The notes: generated by a model not told the origin, from the sequence alone. Numbered from the stretch's first letter, positions 1 to 8,817 are shown. The stretch: 44,823 nt of DNA from an uncultured Bacteroides sp. (GCF_937912035.1 NZ_CALDPF010000041.1:1-44823), one strand, 5' to 3'. Numbers and translations: made by a program.

Positions 1-9
1 GCTTCTCAC

Positions 10-91
10 GCGCCTGTGGCGTAATTGGTAGCCGCGCCAGACTTAGGATCTGGTGTCGTGAGACGTGTAGGTTCGAGTCCTATCAGGCGCA
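10..91 (+). tRNA. tRNA-Leu, anticodon UAG
   Basis: This decodes CUA and other CUN leucine codons. The acceptor arms GCGCCTG (10-16) and CAGGCGC (84-90) pair perfectly, and the discriminator base is A91. The anticodon stem CCAGA/TCTGG (37-41/49-53) encloses the loop CTTAGGA, giving anticodon TAG at 44-46. The T-loop GTTCGAGTCC is present. A long variable arm (about 54-67) marks it as a class II tRNA, which fits leucine. The 3' CCA is not encoded, so it must be added after transcription. The promoter lies before the window or within the first bases and is not visible. Confidence 0.96.
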
Positions 92-95
92 CGAA

Positions 96-145
96 AAGGA
101 AGATGTAAATGATGAGTAAATCAGAATTTACATCTTCCTTTTTTA
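96..145 (+). terminator. Rho-independent terminator of tRNA-Leu
   Basis: There is a perfect 15-bp inverted repeat (96-110 with 126-140), a 15-nt loop and a run of six T residues (139-144). It starts only five bases after the tRNA, so it should end the tRNA transcript. This separates the tRNA from the coding genes downstream. Confidence 0.9.
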
Positions 146-234
146 TTACCATAATGTATTACCTTATTAATCTAAACTACACGTCTTTGTAATATTGATT
201 CCGTTATTTTGCATCAGACAAAAATGAAAAAGAG

Positions 235-1035
235 ATGGAATTAAGACCACATTACAGAACAATCGTTTTATCGGATATTCACCTTGGTACAACTCATTCT
301 AAAGTTGATGAGGTGAGTGATTTTCTTAGTACGGTAGATTGCGACCGGCTTATTCTTAACGGTGATATTATTGACGGGTGGCATTTGCAGAAATCGGGTG
401 TAAGAAAGTGGAAACCACAGCACACCCGTTTTTTCAAGATTATAATGAAAATGATGGAAAAGTGTGGTACTGAGGTTATTTATGTACGTGGAAATCATGA
501 TGACTTCCTTGATAATCTTGTACCATTGCAGTTTTCTAATATAAGTATAGTAAAGGATTATATTCTGGAAAGTAATGGTCGTCATTACTTTGTCACTCAT
601 GGAGATGTTTTCGACAAAGTTACAACCGAGATGAAATGGTTGGCTAAGCTGGGCGATGTGGGTTATACATTATTGCTTTGGATGAACGGTATGTATAACA
701 GATATCGTGCCAAACAGGGCAAACCTTATTTTTCATTGTCTCAGGCCATAAAGCATAAAGTCAAATCGGCGGTATCTTATATTTCCGATTTTGAGAAAGT
801 TCTTGTGGATTTTGCACGTAAACGTGATTGCGATGGAGTGATTTGCGGACATATACATCATCCTGAAAACAGAATTGTGGATGGCATCCATTATTTGAAT
901 TCTGGCGACTGGGTCGAGACACTTTCTGCTCTTACTGAAGATGAAAACGGAGTGTGGGAAGTTGTAAACTACTCTGATGTGATCAATCAATTGAATAAGA
1001 CAGCAAAACTTACAATTTTATCTGTAGCATCATGA
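235..1035 (+). CDS. LpxH-like calcineurin-type metallophosphoesterase
   Basis: This is probably a UDP-2,3-diacylglucosamine diphosphatase-like enzyme of lipid A synthesis, acting at the inner face of the cytoplasmic membrane. The 266-aa protein shows every metal-binding block of the family: DIH at 14-16, GDIID at 43-47, GNHDD at 86-90, THGD at 121-124 and GHIHHP at 205-210. LpxH of E. coli is about 240 aa, so the size fits. An earlier ATG at 224 runs into a stop after six codons, so 235 is the first usable start. Its stop overlaps the start of the glycosyltransferase gene (ATGA), so the two are translationally coupled. The metallophosphoesterase call is firm, but the LpxH substrate is inferred; another nucleotide-lipid or phospho-sugar substrate is possible. 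Confidence 0.85.
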   Translation: MELRPHYRTIVLSDIHLGTTHSKVDEVSDFLSTVDCDRLILNGDIIDGWHLQKSGVRKWKPQHTRFFKIIMKMMEKCGTEVIYVRGNHDDFLDNLVPLQFSNISIVKDYILESNGRHYFVTHGDVFDKVTTEMKWLAKLGDVGYTLLLWMNGMYNRYRAKQGKPYFSLSQAIKHKVKSAVSYISDFEKVLVDFARKRDCDGVICGHIHHPENRIVDGIHYLNSGDWVETLSALTEDENGVWEVVNYSDVINQLNKTAKLTILSVAS

Positions 1036-2150
1036 AATTCCTTTTTATTGTTCAGGGAGAGGGGCGCGGACACCTTACCCAAGCCATAACTTTGGAGAAT
1101 GTCTTGTTGAGAAGTGGTCATGAAGTTGTGGAAATACTTGTAGGAAAAAGTGAGTCCAGACGATTGCCCGGATTCTTTACTCGCAGTGTACACGCTCCGG
1201 TAAAACAGTTTGTAAGTCCTAATTTCCTTCCTACACCAACAAACAAACGAGTAAATATCACACGCAGTATACTATATAATGTAATTAAGGTTCCTGAATA
1301 TTGGGAGAGCATGCGTTATATCAACGAACGTATATCAAAGACAGGTGCCGATATGGTCATTAATTTTTATGAGCTGCTTACAGGACTTACATATTTCTTA
1401 TATCGTCCTGCTGTGCCTCAGGTGTGTATAGGTCATCAATATCTTTTTCTTCATAAGGATTTCGAGTTGCCTCAGAGGAATAGGTTTGGCATGAAGCTTC
1501 TCAATATGTTCACCAGGCTCACTGCATTGGGAGCAAAAGAGCATCTTGCACTTTCTTTCCGCAGTATGAAAGATGATGACAGAAATAGGATTAAGGTTGT
1601 ACCACCTCTGTTGAGACGTGAAGTGTTCCGTCAGGAATCATCCGATGGAGGTTATATCCACGGATATATGGTCAATTCCGGTTTTTCGGAATGTATTATG
1701 CGTTGGCATAAGGAACATCCTGAAACCCATTTGCGCTTTTTCTGGGACAGATGGGATGAGGAGCCGGTCAGGAAAGTTGATGATACGTTGAGCTTTTATC
1801 AGTTGGACGATGTCGAGTTTCTGCGTCAGATGGCAGGTTGCAAGGCGTATGCCAGCACTGCTGGTTTTGAGTCTGTATGCGAGGCTATGTATTTGGGCAA
1901 ACCTTTGATGATGGTACCTGCACACATAGAACAGGAATGTAATGCTTTCGATGCCATGAAAAGTTCTGCCGGTATTGTTGACAATGATTTTGATTTGAGC
2001 AAGCTGCTGGAATTCTCCGGGACGTATAAACCAGATGTAAGATTCAAGGACTGGGTGAACTCGGCAGAATATATGATAGTTAACGAACTGGAAAGCCTTG
2101 CCTCTACTGAATTTATGCCTAATATGTATATGGTGGAAGAATATATATAA
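1032..2150 (+). CDS. GT-B fold glycosyltransferase (MurG/MJ1255-like)
   Basis: This is likely a cytoplasmic or membrane-associated transferase using a UDP-sugar. The 372-aa protein starts with a glycine-rich loop, GEGRGHL at 9-15, typical of GT28/MurG-type N-domains (acceptor side). Near residues 274-305 it has the C-domain donor motif, with STAGFESVCEAMYLGKP followed by PAHIEQECNA; the glutamate and the EQ pair contact the nucleotide sugar in related enzymes. It has no signal peptide or membrane span. It overlaps the upstream LpxH-like gene by 4 bases (ATGA), which suggests one operon and a shared pathway, perhaps a glycolipid or envelope lipid. Donor and acceptor cannot be read from the sequence. 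A weak 7-bp hairpin overlaps its stop (2149-2170) but has no T-run. Confidence 0.8.
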   Translation: MKFLFIVQGEGRGHLTQAITLENVLLRSGHEVVEILVGKSESRRLPGFFTRSVHAPVKQFVSPNFLPTPTNKRVNITRSILYNVIKVPEYWESMRYINERISKTGADMVINFYELLTGLTYFLYRPAVPQVCIGHQYLFLHKDFELPQRNRFGMKLLNMFTRLTALGAKEHLALSFRSMKDDDRNRIKVVPPLLRREVFRQESSDGGYIHGYMVNSGFSECIMRWHKEHPETHLRFFWDRWDEEPVRKVDDTLSFYQLDDVEFLRQMAGCKAYASTAGFESVCEAMYLGKPLMMVPAHIEQECNAFDAMKSSAGIVDNDFDLSKLLEFSGTYKPDVRFKDWVNSAEYMIVNELESLASTEFMPNMYMVEEYI

Positions 2151-2258
2151 CAGAAGGCTTATTTTCTGTTCATTTACCTAACAATGTATTGATAATTTTT
2201 GTATATTGCAATAACAATGTAATATGTATTACTTTCCTTTGCACAAAAATTAGATATT

Positions 2259-4322
2259 ATGGCAAATAAGAAGAAAGAAAATCCATATCTGGAAAGAGAT
2301 ATAAGCTGGATGTACTTTAACAGACGTATCCTTCAGGAGGCAACACGTCAGCATGTCCCTTTGCTGGAAAGAATGGCTTTCCTGGGAATATACTCAAATA
2401 ATCTTGATGAGTTCTTCCGTGTACGTATGGCCTCGCAGAACCGTATTGCTGAATGTGAGGATAAATCAGCAGCCAAGGATAGTGAAAAGGCCAAGAAGAT
2501 AATCAAGAAAATTACAAAACTGAATTCGGAATACGCCAAAGAATATGAAAAGGCGGTGGAAAGTGTCATCTCAGACCTTGAAAAAGAAAATATTTTCATT
2601 GTTGATGATGAAAATATATCACCCGAACAGTTGGAGTATATACGTTCATACTACAAGGATAAACTTAACGGATTTATCGTCCCTGTATGGTTCTCGGCTA
2701 TAAAGACGCTAGAGTCTGAGACTGACGAAAACATCTTCCTGGCAGTCAAGCTTCAGAAAGATAATGGCACTAAGAATGTAGTCGATTATGCTTTTCTTGA
2801 ACTGCCGGTAGGATTGTGCGGACGTTTTGTCCGTCTTCCGGATTGCGACGGAAAGAGTTACATGATGTATCTTGATGATGTGGTGAGATGCTGTCTTCCT
2901 ATCGTTTTCGAAGGACTTGAATATACCAAGTTCGAAGCATACGCCTTCAAGTTTACCCGCGATGCAGAAATGGAGATAGACAATGACTTGCGCACAGGTA
3001 CTTTGCAGAAGATTTCCAAGGGGGTGAAGAGTCGTAAGCGTGGTGAACCTCTACGTGTGATTTATGATGGCGATATGCCTAAGGACCTGATGAAGCGTGT
3101 CCTCAATAAACTGGATGTGGATTCATGGGATACTATCCTTTCCGGCGGTCGTTATCAGAATCATAAGGACTTGATGAAGTTCCCTGATTGTGGCAGAAAG
3201 AACCTGAAATATCCGGCATGGACTCCTATTATGAAAAAGGAGCTTGACGGTCCGGAAAGTCTTTTGTCAAAGATTCAGGAAAGAGACAGGTTTATCCATG
3301 TTCCTTATCATAACTTTGACTCATTCATCAGAGTGCTTCAGGAGGCTGCCGTCAGCAAGAGGGTTAACAGTATCAAGATTACTCTGTACCGTCTTGCCAA
3401 GGAATCTAAGGTGGTAAAGGCCCTTATCGGTGCTGCACGTAACGGAAAGAAGGTTACCGTGGTAATAGAGTTGCTTGCCCGTTTCGATGAGGCTTCCAAT
3501 ATAAGTTGGTCAAAGAAAATGCAGGATGCAGGCATCAAGGTAATATTCGGGGTAGAAGGCTTGAAGGTACACTCTAAGATTACCCACATCGGTATGAAAA
3601 CTGGTCCGGATATAGCTTGTGTAAGTACAGGTAACTTCCACGAAGGTAATGCCCGTATGTATACGGACTGTGTATTAATGACAGCCTCAAGAAGACTTGT
3701 AAATGATGTCGATGCAGTATTCGATTTTATTGAACGCCCTTACACTCCGATAAAGTTCAAGGAGTTGCTAGTCTCTCCAAATGAGATGAAGAACAAGTTC
3801 ATAACTCTTATCAATAATGAAATAAAGAACCGCAAGGCTGGAAAACCTGCATATATCAAGATAAAGATAAATCATATCACAGACCCTATAATGGTAGAAA
3901 AGCTTTATGAGGCATCTCAGGCCGGTGTGGATATCGATTTGGTGGTACGAGGAAACTGTTCGTTAGTACCTGGAATACCGGGAGTGAGCAGCAATATCAG
4001 AATTACAGGTATTATAGACCGTTATCTGGAACACTCTCGTATCTTTATTTTTGCCGCCGGAGGAGAGGAAAAGATTTTCATGGGTTCTGCCGACTGGATG
4101 CCGCGAAATCTTGACAACCGTGTAGAGGTGATTACTCCGGTTTACGATCCTGCCATAAAAGGAGAACTGAAGCGAATAGTAGACTATGGTTTGAAGGACA
4201 CTCTTCAGGGACGTATAGTAGACGGATTTGGTGATAACAATTTCGTTGCTTTGTCAGAAAATGAAACACCGTTCCGTTCTCAAGAGGCTCTCTACGATAG
4301 CTATCTTGCTGAAAACGAATAG
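2259..4322 (+). CDS. ppk1: Polyphosphate kinase 1
   Basis: The enzyme reversibly transfers the gamma-phosphate of ATP onto polyphosphate chains. At 687 aa it has nearly the same length as E. coli Ppk (688 aa). The N-terminal block around NNLDEFFRVRMA is characteristic. The two phospholipase-D-like halves carry their histidines at H438 (LKVHSKITHIG, the autophosphorylated residue) and H592 (DRYLEHSRIFIF). The nucleotide-binding part is seen in the ITLYRLAKESKVV region and the YTDCVLMTA segment. A ppx-type gene follows after 112 bp, a common pairing of polyphosphate synthesis and breakdown. A TTCCTTTG element at 2234-2241 resembles a -7 box, but I see no good -33 box. Confidence 0.96.
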   Translation: MANKKKENPYLERDISWMYFNRRILQEATRQHVPLLERMAFLGIYSNNLDEFFRVRMASQNRIAECEDKSAAKDSEKAKKIIKKITKLNSEYAKEYEKAVESVISDLEKENIFIVDDENISPEQLEYIRSYYKDKLNGFIVPVWFSAIKTLESETDENIFLAVKLQKDNGTKNVVDYAFLELPVGLCGRFVRLPDCDGKSYMMYLDDVVRCCLPIVFEGLEYTKFEAYAFKFTRDAEMEIDNDLRTGTLQKISKGVKSRKRGEPLRVIYDGDMPKDLMKRVLNKLDVDSWDTILSGGRYQNHKDLMKFPDCGRKNLKYPAWTPIMKKELDGPESLLSKIQERDRFIHVPYHNFDSFIRVLQEAAVSKRVNSIKITLYRLAKESKVVKALIGAARNGKKVTVVIELLARFDEASNISWSKKMQDAGIKVIFGVEGLKVHSKITHIGMKTGPDIACVSTGNFHEGNARMYTDCVLMTASRRLVNDVDAVFDFIERPYTPIKFKELLVSPNEMKNKFITLINNEIKNRKAGKPAYIKIKINHITDPIMVEKLYEASQAGVDIDLVVRGNCSLVPGIPGVSSNIRITGIIDRYLEHSRIFIFAAGGEEKIFMGSADWMPRNLDNRVEVITPVYDPAIKGELKRIVDYGLKDTLQGRIVDGFGDNNFVALSENETPFRSQEALYDSYLAENE

Positions 4323-4348
4323 ATATTATAGCTTGATTTTTCACAATG

Positions 4349-4387
4349 TTGCTTGTCGCTTGCCCGCAAGGGTATAGTGGCAAGCAA
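4349..4387 (+). other. Stable hairpin with GCAA tetraloop between ppk1 and ppx
   Basis: TTGCTTGTCGCT then TGCCC (4349-4365) pairs with GGGTA then AGTGGCAAGCAA (4370-4387) around a GCAA loop (4366-4369, a GNRA tetraloop), with one bulged T at 4375 and a few G-T wobbles. The bases after it (TTATTC) are not a strong T-run. It could be a partial terminator or an mRNA processing or stability element setting the ratio of the two genes. Confidence 0.6.
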
Positions 4388-4434
4388 TTATTCGCATTTA
4401 TAAACTTACTGTTAAATTATAAAAAACGAATACT

Positions 4435-5373
4435 ATGAGCAAGGAGATTGAAACAACACTAAATGGTGTGAATTATGCGGCTATCGATATTGGTTCCAAT
4501 GCCGTACGTTTGCTTATCAAGCATCTTGAAGAAACAAAAGAAGGAGTGAAATTCTCAAAGGTACTGTTGTTGCGTGTGCCTCTTCGTCTAGGTTTCGATG
4601 TATTTTCAAAGAATAAAATCTCGGATAAACGTGCCAAGAATATGCTTCGTCTGATGAAGGCCTACAGTCATCTGATGAAGATATACGATGTGAAGGATTA
4701 TCGTGCGTGTGCCACTTCGGCAATGCGCGATTCAAAGAACGGTCCTGAGATTATAAAGCGTATAGCTAAGGAAACGGGAATACAGATAGAAATTATCGAC
4801 GGTCAGGAAGAGGCGAAAATAGTATACAATAACCACGTAGAATCTATGGACGACCGCAAAGGCAACTATATGTATGTCGATGTAGGCGGTGGCAGTACGG
4901 AGATAAATTTGTTGTCACAAGGTCAGTTGGTTTGCAGCCGTTCTTACAATATAGGTACTGTACGTATTCTGAATGAGGCTGTAAAGGAAGGCGAGTGGGA
5001 CAGACTTAAGAATGATATGGCGGATCTGGCGAAATCATATCCCGATACTAACATTATCGGTTCGGGAGGTAATATCAACAAGCTGTATCGTATGATAGAG
5101 AAAAAAGACAAGAAACGTGCCCGTATGACTGTTGCCTCATTGCAGGAACTGCATAATGAATTGAAGCAGTACACTGTGGCGGAAAGGATGCAGAAGTTCA
5201 ATCTAAAGCCGGACCGTGCCGATGTTATTGTTCCTGCAGGTGATATTTTCCTTACTATTGCAGGTATTATAAAAGCGACTTACATCTATGTGCCTGTTAT
5301 CGGACTTGCCGACGGAGTGATAGACGGTATTTACTTGCGTAATAAATGGAAGGTACTCAATAATGAAATTTAA
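4435..5373 (+). CDS. Ppx/GppA family phosphatase (exopolyphosphatase-like)
   Basis: This is expected to release phosphate from polyphosphate chains or to hydrolyse pppGpp. The 312-aa protein has the ASKHA-fold ATPase signature: phosphate-1 loop IDIGSNAVRLL at 17-27, phosphate-2 loop DVGGGSTE at 149-156, and a late GSGGNINKL loop. It is only about 310 aa, like the short catalytic-core Ppx/GppA proteins; E. coli Ppx is longer because of C-terminal domains. Its position just after ppk1 supports a polyphosphate role over a purely pppGpp role, but motifs alone cannot separate the two. It ends before a strong two-way terminator. Confidence 0.88.
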   Translation: MSKEIETTLNGVNYAAIDIGSNAVRLLIKHLEETKEGVKFSKVLLLRVPLRLGFDVFSKNKISDKRAKNMLRLMKAYSHLMKIYDVKDYRACATSAMRDSKNGPEIIKRIAKETGIQIEIIDGQEEAKIVYNNHVESMDDRKGNYMYVDVGGGSTEINLLSQGQLVCSRSYNIGTVRILNEAVKEGEWDRLKNDMADLAKSYPDTNIIGSGGNINKLYRMIEKKDKKRARMTVASLQELHNELKQYTVAERMQKFNLKPDRADVIVPAGDIFLTIAGIIKATYIYVPVIGLADGVIDGIYLRNKWKVLNNEI

Positions 5374-5456
5374 TTGTTTCTGTGAATGTATTTAGGAACT
5401 TAGTATAATAAAAATATGAGTGTTTTATATTGTAATTTACTTTCACATCTTTCACA

Positions 5457-5511
5457 GTCATATACACAAAAACGGCGGAACAAATCGTTCCGCCGTTTTT
5501 GTGTATATGAC
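5457..5511. terminator. Bidirectional terminator, 25-bp perfect palindrome
   Basis: The arms 5457-5481 and 5487-5511 are exact reverse complements with a 5-nt loop (AAATC). The core AAAAACGGCGGAAC / GTTCCGCCGTTTTT gives a GC-rich stem with a T5 run on either strand. It lies between the convergent ppx-type (+) and TonB receptor (-) genes, 8 bases from the receptor stop codon, so it should terminate both. Confidence 0.92.
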
Positions 5512-5519
5512 TTATTATG

Positions 5520-7931
5520 TTAGAATCTGCATCTCAGGTCAACACCAATCTGCATCGGGCGTCCCATTTGTGCGAATCCTCTGTTCATCGATTCAAAGTA
5601 GAATGCCTGGTAGTCAGTGTTCAGTGCATTGTTTATCCAGATACCAATCTGTCCGTTACCTTTGTTCAGGCTTATACGTCCGTTCAGTGTGCCGTAAAGG
5701 TCCTGGTAAGCATTGTTCCGTTCTGTCCAGTAGATACGTCCTGCACCTTTGTAGTTTGCGTTTACAATTATGTTGTCCAGCCATGCACCGCTCTTCATAC
5801 GGAAAATATACTGACCTCCAACAGTGAATGTATGTTTAGGAACGAAAGGAACGTAATTGCCATTATAGTTCACTTCATCGCTGACTACATAATCTGTAAA
5901 TGTGGCATGAGTATATCCGTAATTACCGTTCAGACTGAATGCGTCAGTAATCTGAGCTTTCAAAGCCAGTTCTCCACCTATACTTCTGCTTTTTCCGGCA
6001 TTGACGGTGATACGTCCAAGTCCGCTTGCCGCAAAACGTGAAATCTGCTGGTCATGAGTGTCCATATAAAAAGCGGCTATATCAGCTTGCAGACGTCCGT
6101 CTAACATGGTCATGTGAGAACCTATTTCGTAGTTCCATGAGTATTCAGGCTTATACATGGTTGTTTCCTGTATGTCAAATTCATAATGAGGAATTTTGTC
6201 ACCTCCCATTTGTGAAACCATGCCATGGCTCTTTTCATCTAATGTGGCTATCATGCCGTTAATCATTTCACCCTGTACTATTTCTGAAAACATCTGTATG
6301 TTATATCCTCCCGAACGATAACCTTTTGTAACTGATGCGTAAATGTTATTGTTCTTATTAAAATCGTATTGTAAGGCGAATTTAGGTAATAACTGAATAT
6401 AGTCGTGGCTTATATTACCGTTTACGTTAGGCGAAGATTTCAAGTCTTTGAAAGGCATTGGCATGACGGATATCTTGAAATCGAAGTTGATATTGGCGTT
6501 AGAGTTATAGTCCAGCCAATATCTCTCGTATTCCATTCTCAGACCTGCAGTAAAAGACAGTCCTTCAAAGATAATATCATTTATTGTTGATTGATGATAT
6601 ATACCTGTACTGAGCATTGGAGATTTGAAATTTCCTCCGATTAATATGTTATTGTCGGTTATGTCAAGGCTCATATCAGGCATCATCGGTTTTTCTTCCT
6701 TTATTTTCTTGAATATACCGTTCACGTTATCCTCCATTAATGAAGATATCCCGTCTTCATGGAAAGTCACAGGTCCTTCAGTATCAAGCCACTGATAGAA
6801 ACCGCTCACCCCTGTAGTCCACTGCCATCGACGTCCCGGTTTTGATTTAAGCACAATTTCCTCACTTATGGTCTTTGAGTTTTGTCTCTGCGACATAGTG
6901 TATACGTTCTTTCTCGTGAAATCCTGATCAAGGTTCATTTCATCTTTCAGATACTGGAAACCGGTTACACTACTCAATATAAAGTTCTCAGCCTGATGTT
7001 CGATGTTCAGACCTCCGTTGAGGAGATGACGCATATATCCGCACTCGTTATTGTAAGCCACTTTTCCCAGGTCGCCTTTCAGGTCCTGATAATAGATGTC
7101 ATTTTCAGAAATGTTTGTCAGCTGATAAGGATAACCTCCCTGATTGGAATATTCGTAATTTACAGTGAAATCCAGTTTAAGATTGTCTTTTGGCAACCAG
7201 ATAGCTCTCATTCTTCCGCCTACTTCGTCACCTTTATCTATCTTCTCGTTATTACGTGCTACATTTTCGAAGAAACCTCCTTCGTGTTCATAGAAAGCAC
7301 CTGCCGAGAAAGCGAATTTTTCTGAAATACGGTGGTAGTGGTTCACGGAAGCCTTGTAGTTATTATATGTAGCAGCTCCAAGGCTGAGGTCAGTACCCTG
7401 ATATGTGAACGGCGACTTAGTGAATACACGGATAAGACCACCCATAGTGTTACGTCCGTACAGAGTACCCTGCGGACCTCGCAATACATCTATACGTTCT
7501 ATATCTGAATAATTGAAATCAAAAGCAGATTTATCGATGAAAGGAATATTATCTACATATAGTCCTACGGCAGGAGTGTTGATTCTTGAACCGATACCTC
7601 TAACGTAAACTGAAGTGGTAAGTTTTGAACCGTAGTCAGGAATAAACAGGTTAGGAACAAGTCCTGACAGTGATTTTACCGATGTGACAGAATTGTTTCT
7701 CATGTCTCCCTGCGAGAATGATGTGGCGGAGAGAGGCTGTTGTCTCAATCTGTTATTTTCCTTAGGTGTAGCTATAACCACTACTTCTTCTATGTCTATC
7801 ACTCTTGTTGTGTCTGCCGGTGCGCTGATGTTTTCGTTTGTGGGCAGACTGTAGGCAGGAGTCACTCCGGTTACAATTGTAACACCTGCCGCCATTAATT
7901 TAAATGTCTTTAGAGCTGTGCGTCTTCTCAT
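5520..7931 (-). CDS. TonB-dependent outer membrane receptor (siderophore/vitamin type)
   Basis: This is an 803-aa outer membrane beta-barrel for energised uptake. After a positively charged signal peptide (about residues 1-28) comes a TonB-box-like stretch, IDIEEVVVIATP. The plug domain follows at about 58-170, with VRGIGSRINTPAVGLYVDN and IERIDVLRGPQGTLYGRNTMGG. The C-terminus is a barrel ending in phenylalanine. It lacks the CarboxypepD-like N-terminal domain of SusC proteins and has no SusD partner, so it resembles iron-complex or cofactor receptors more than glycan importers. The ligand is unknown. The next gene on the same strand is a LuxR-type regulator ending 84 bp upstream, and a possible promoter sits in that gap. 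The initiator at 7931 (MRRRTALKTF) gives a good signal peptide; an internal Met at residue 13 would shorten it. Confidence 0.9.
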   Translation of the reverse strand: MRRRTALKTFKLMAAGVTIVTGVTPAYSLPTNENISAPADTTRVIDIEEVVVIATPKENNRLRQQPLSATSFSQGDMRNNSVTSVKSLSGLVPNLFIPDYGSKLTTSVYVRGIGSRINTPAVGLYVDNIPFIDKSAFDFNYSDIERIDVLRGPQGTLYGRNTMGGLIRVFTKSPFTYQGTDLSLGAATYNNYKASVNHYHRISEKFAFSAGAFYEHEGGFFENVARNNEKIDKGDEVGGRMRAIWLPKDNLKLDFTVNYEYSNQGGYPYQLTNISENDIYYQDLKGDLGKVAYNNECGYMRHLLNGGLNIEHQAENFILSSVTGFQYLKDEMNLDQDFTRKNVYTMSQRQNSKTISEEIVLKSKPGRRWQWTTGVSGFYQWLDTEGPVTFHEDGISSLMEDNVNGIFKKIKEEKPMMPDMSLDITDNNILIGGNFKSPMLSTGIYHQSTINDIIFEGLSFTAGLRMEYERYWLDYNSNANINFDFKISVMPMPFKDLKSSPNVNGNISHDYIQLLPKFALQYDFNKNNNIYASVTKGYRSGGYNIQMFSEIVQGEMINGMIATLDEKSHGMVSQMGGDKIPHYEFDIQETTMYKPEYSWNYEIGSHMTMLDGRLQADIAAFYMDTHDQQISRFAASGLGRITVNAGKSRSIGGELALKAQITDAFSLNGNYGYTHATFTDYVVSDEVNYNGNYVPFVPKHTFTVGGQYIFRMKSGAWLDNIIVNANYKGAGRIYWTERNNAYQDLYGTLNGRISLNKGNGQIGIWINNALNTDYQAFYFESMNRGFAQMGRPMQIGVDLRCRF

Positions 7932-7966
7932 TTTTCAGTCTGTATATGGTTTTTGTAATTCGTTTG

Positions 7967-7998
7967 CAAAGGAAATGCAAATAGCGAAAACGTACAAT
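7967..7998 (-). promoter_or_regulatory. Possible promoter of the TonB receptor gene
   Basis: Read on the minus strand, ATTG (7998-7995) is followed by 20 nt and then TTCCTTTG (7974-7967). This resembles the Bacteroidales TTTG-N19-21-TAnnTTTG layout with one mismatch in each box. It lies 36 bp before the start codon. Confidence 0.4.
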
Positions 7999-8015
7999 CC
8001 TAATTTATTATGATT

Positions 8016-8597
8016 TTAAATGCTGTCGGCATCTATGTATCCGTTCATAACAGCATAAATAGCCAGTCCGGAAACGGATTTTATTCCTAGTTTTTCAGTA
8101 ATGTTTTTTCTGTGTGATATTACAGTTGTCATACTTATATTCAGCTTTTCGGCTATTTCCTTGTTTATATATCCTTTTGTTACTAGCACGAGCACTTCTA
8201 TTTCTCTGGCAGACAGTGTGGAGGCACTGTCTTTAGGCTGAGGTTTGACAGGATGATGGGTCATTTCGTGTCCTCTGCTTCTCATTTCCATAAAGGCTTT
8301 GATCAGTTTTTCCTGAGGGAGGAATGTGTTGAGCACAGGGACACCGACAGGTATTTGAGGTTCCCCAGCAGAGAGCACAATACTCTTAGGCTTTCTTTCA
8401 AGGAAGAAAGTGGTATGCTCAAAATATATCGATATTGAAACGAAATAGTGGGCATACATGTCCGGAGTGTCGTCAATTAGAGCTTCGAATGAGTGGAACA
8501 CACGTATGACGGCTTGCGGTATCAGTTCTTCCAAAATAGTCTGTAGTCCCAAAGCTGTGAGAGTATTTCTTTCTATGATGGCGATTTCAGGAGTCAT
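8016..8597 (-). CDS. LuxR-family regulator with degenerate receiver domain
   Basis: This is a 193-aa DNA-binding regulator. The C-terminal part (about 125-190) is a clear LuxR/FixJ helix-turn-helix: LSAREIEVLVLVTKGYINKEIAEKLNISMTTVISHRKNI. The N-terminal 110 residues have the alternating pattern of a response-regulator receiver (IAIIERNT at strand 1, KSIVLSAGE at strand 4). However, the acidic pocket is reduced to a single Glu, and the strand-3 region (YFVSISIYFEH) has no phospho-acceptor Asp. It is therefore likely phosphorylation-independent, an orphan or atypical regulator. No kinase gene is adjacent. The neighbouring TonB receptor on the same strand is the obvious candidate target. Confidence 0.87.
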   Translation of the reverse strand: MTPEIAIIERNTLTALGLQTILEELIPQAVIRVFHSFEALIDDTPDMYAHYFVSISIYFEHTTFFLERKPKSIVLSAGEPQIPVGVPVLNTFLPQEKLIKAFMEMRSRGHEMTHHPVKPQPKDSASTLSAREIEVLVLVTKGYINKEIAEKLNISMTTVISHRKNITEKLGIKSVSGLAIYAVMNGYIDADSI

Positions 8598-8636
8598 ATA
8601 TTTATTGTATTATTTGTATCGGTAAGTTTTCATCGG

Positions 8637-8644
8637 CAAATATA
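8637..8644 (-). promoter_or_regulatory. -7 box candidate for the LuxR-type gene
   Basis: On the minus strand this reads TATATTTG, an exact TAnnTTTG match, 39 bp before the start codon. No TTTG is found at the usual -33 distance, so expression may need an activator or an alternative sigma factor. Confidence 0.45.
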
Positions 8645-8817
8645 TGGTTTTTATATTAAAATTCTATCTTGTTTTTGAAATGAAGGTTATGATAGTGAAA
8701 TATATAAATACTATATGATATTGATATCGATGACGCAAAAATGTTTGTTTTTAATAAGCTGAGTGTATTATATTACATGAATGTGAACGATTTACTATCT
8801 ATTTTTAACCGATTTCT

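Noticed and set aside
2149..2170. AACAGAA/TTCTGTT hairpin after the glycosyltransferase gene
   Set aside because: The stem is only 7 bp, overlaps the stop codon and lacks a T-run, so it is not convincing as a terminator.
5420..7325. Several plus-strand open frames of 60-170 codons across 5.4-7.3 kb
   Set aside because: They lie antisense to the TonB receptor, lack recognisable motifs and have compositions of reading-frame shadows.
8016..8597. Canonical two-component response regulator
   Set aside because: The receiver-like domain lacks the phospho-acceptor Asp and the usual acidic pair, so only the LuxR DNA-binding part is a standard match.
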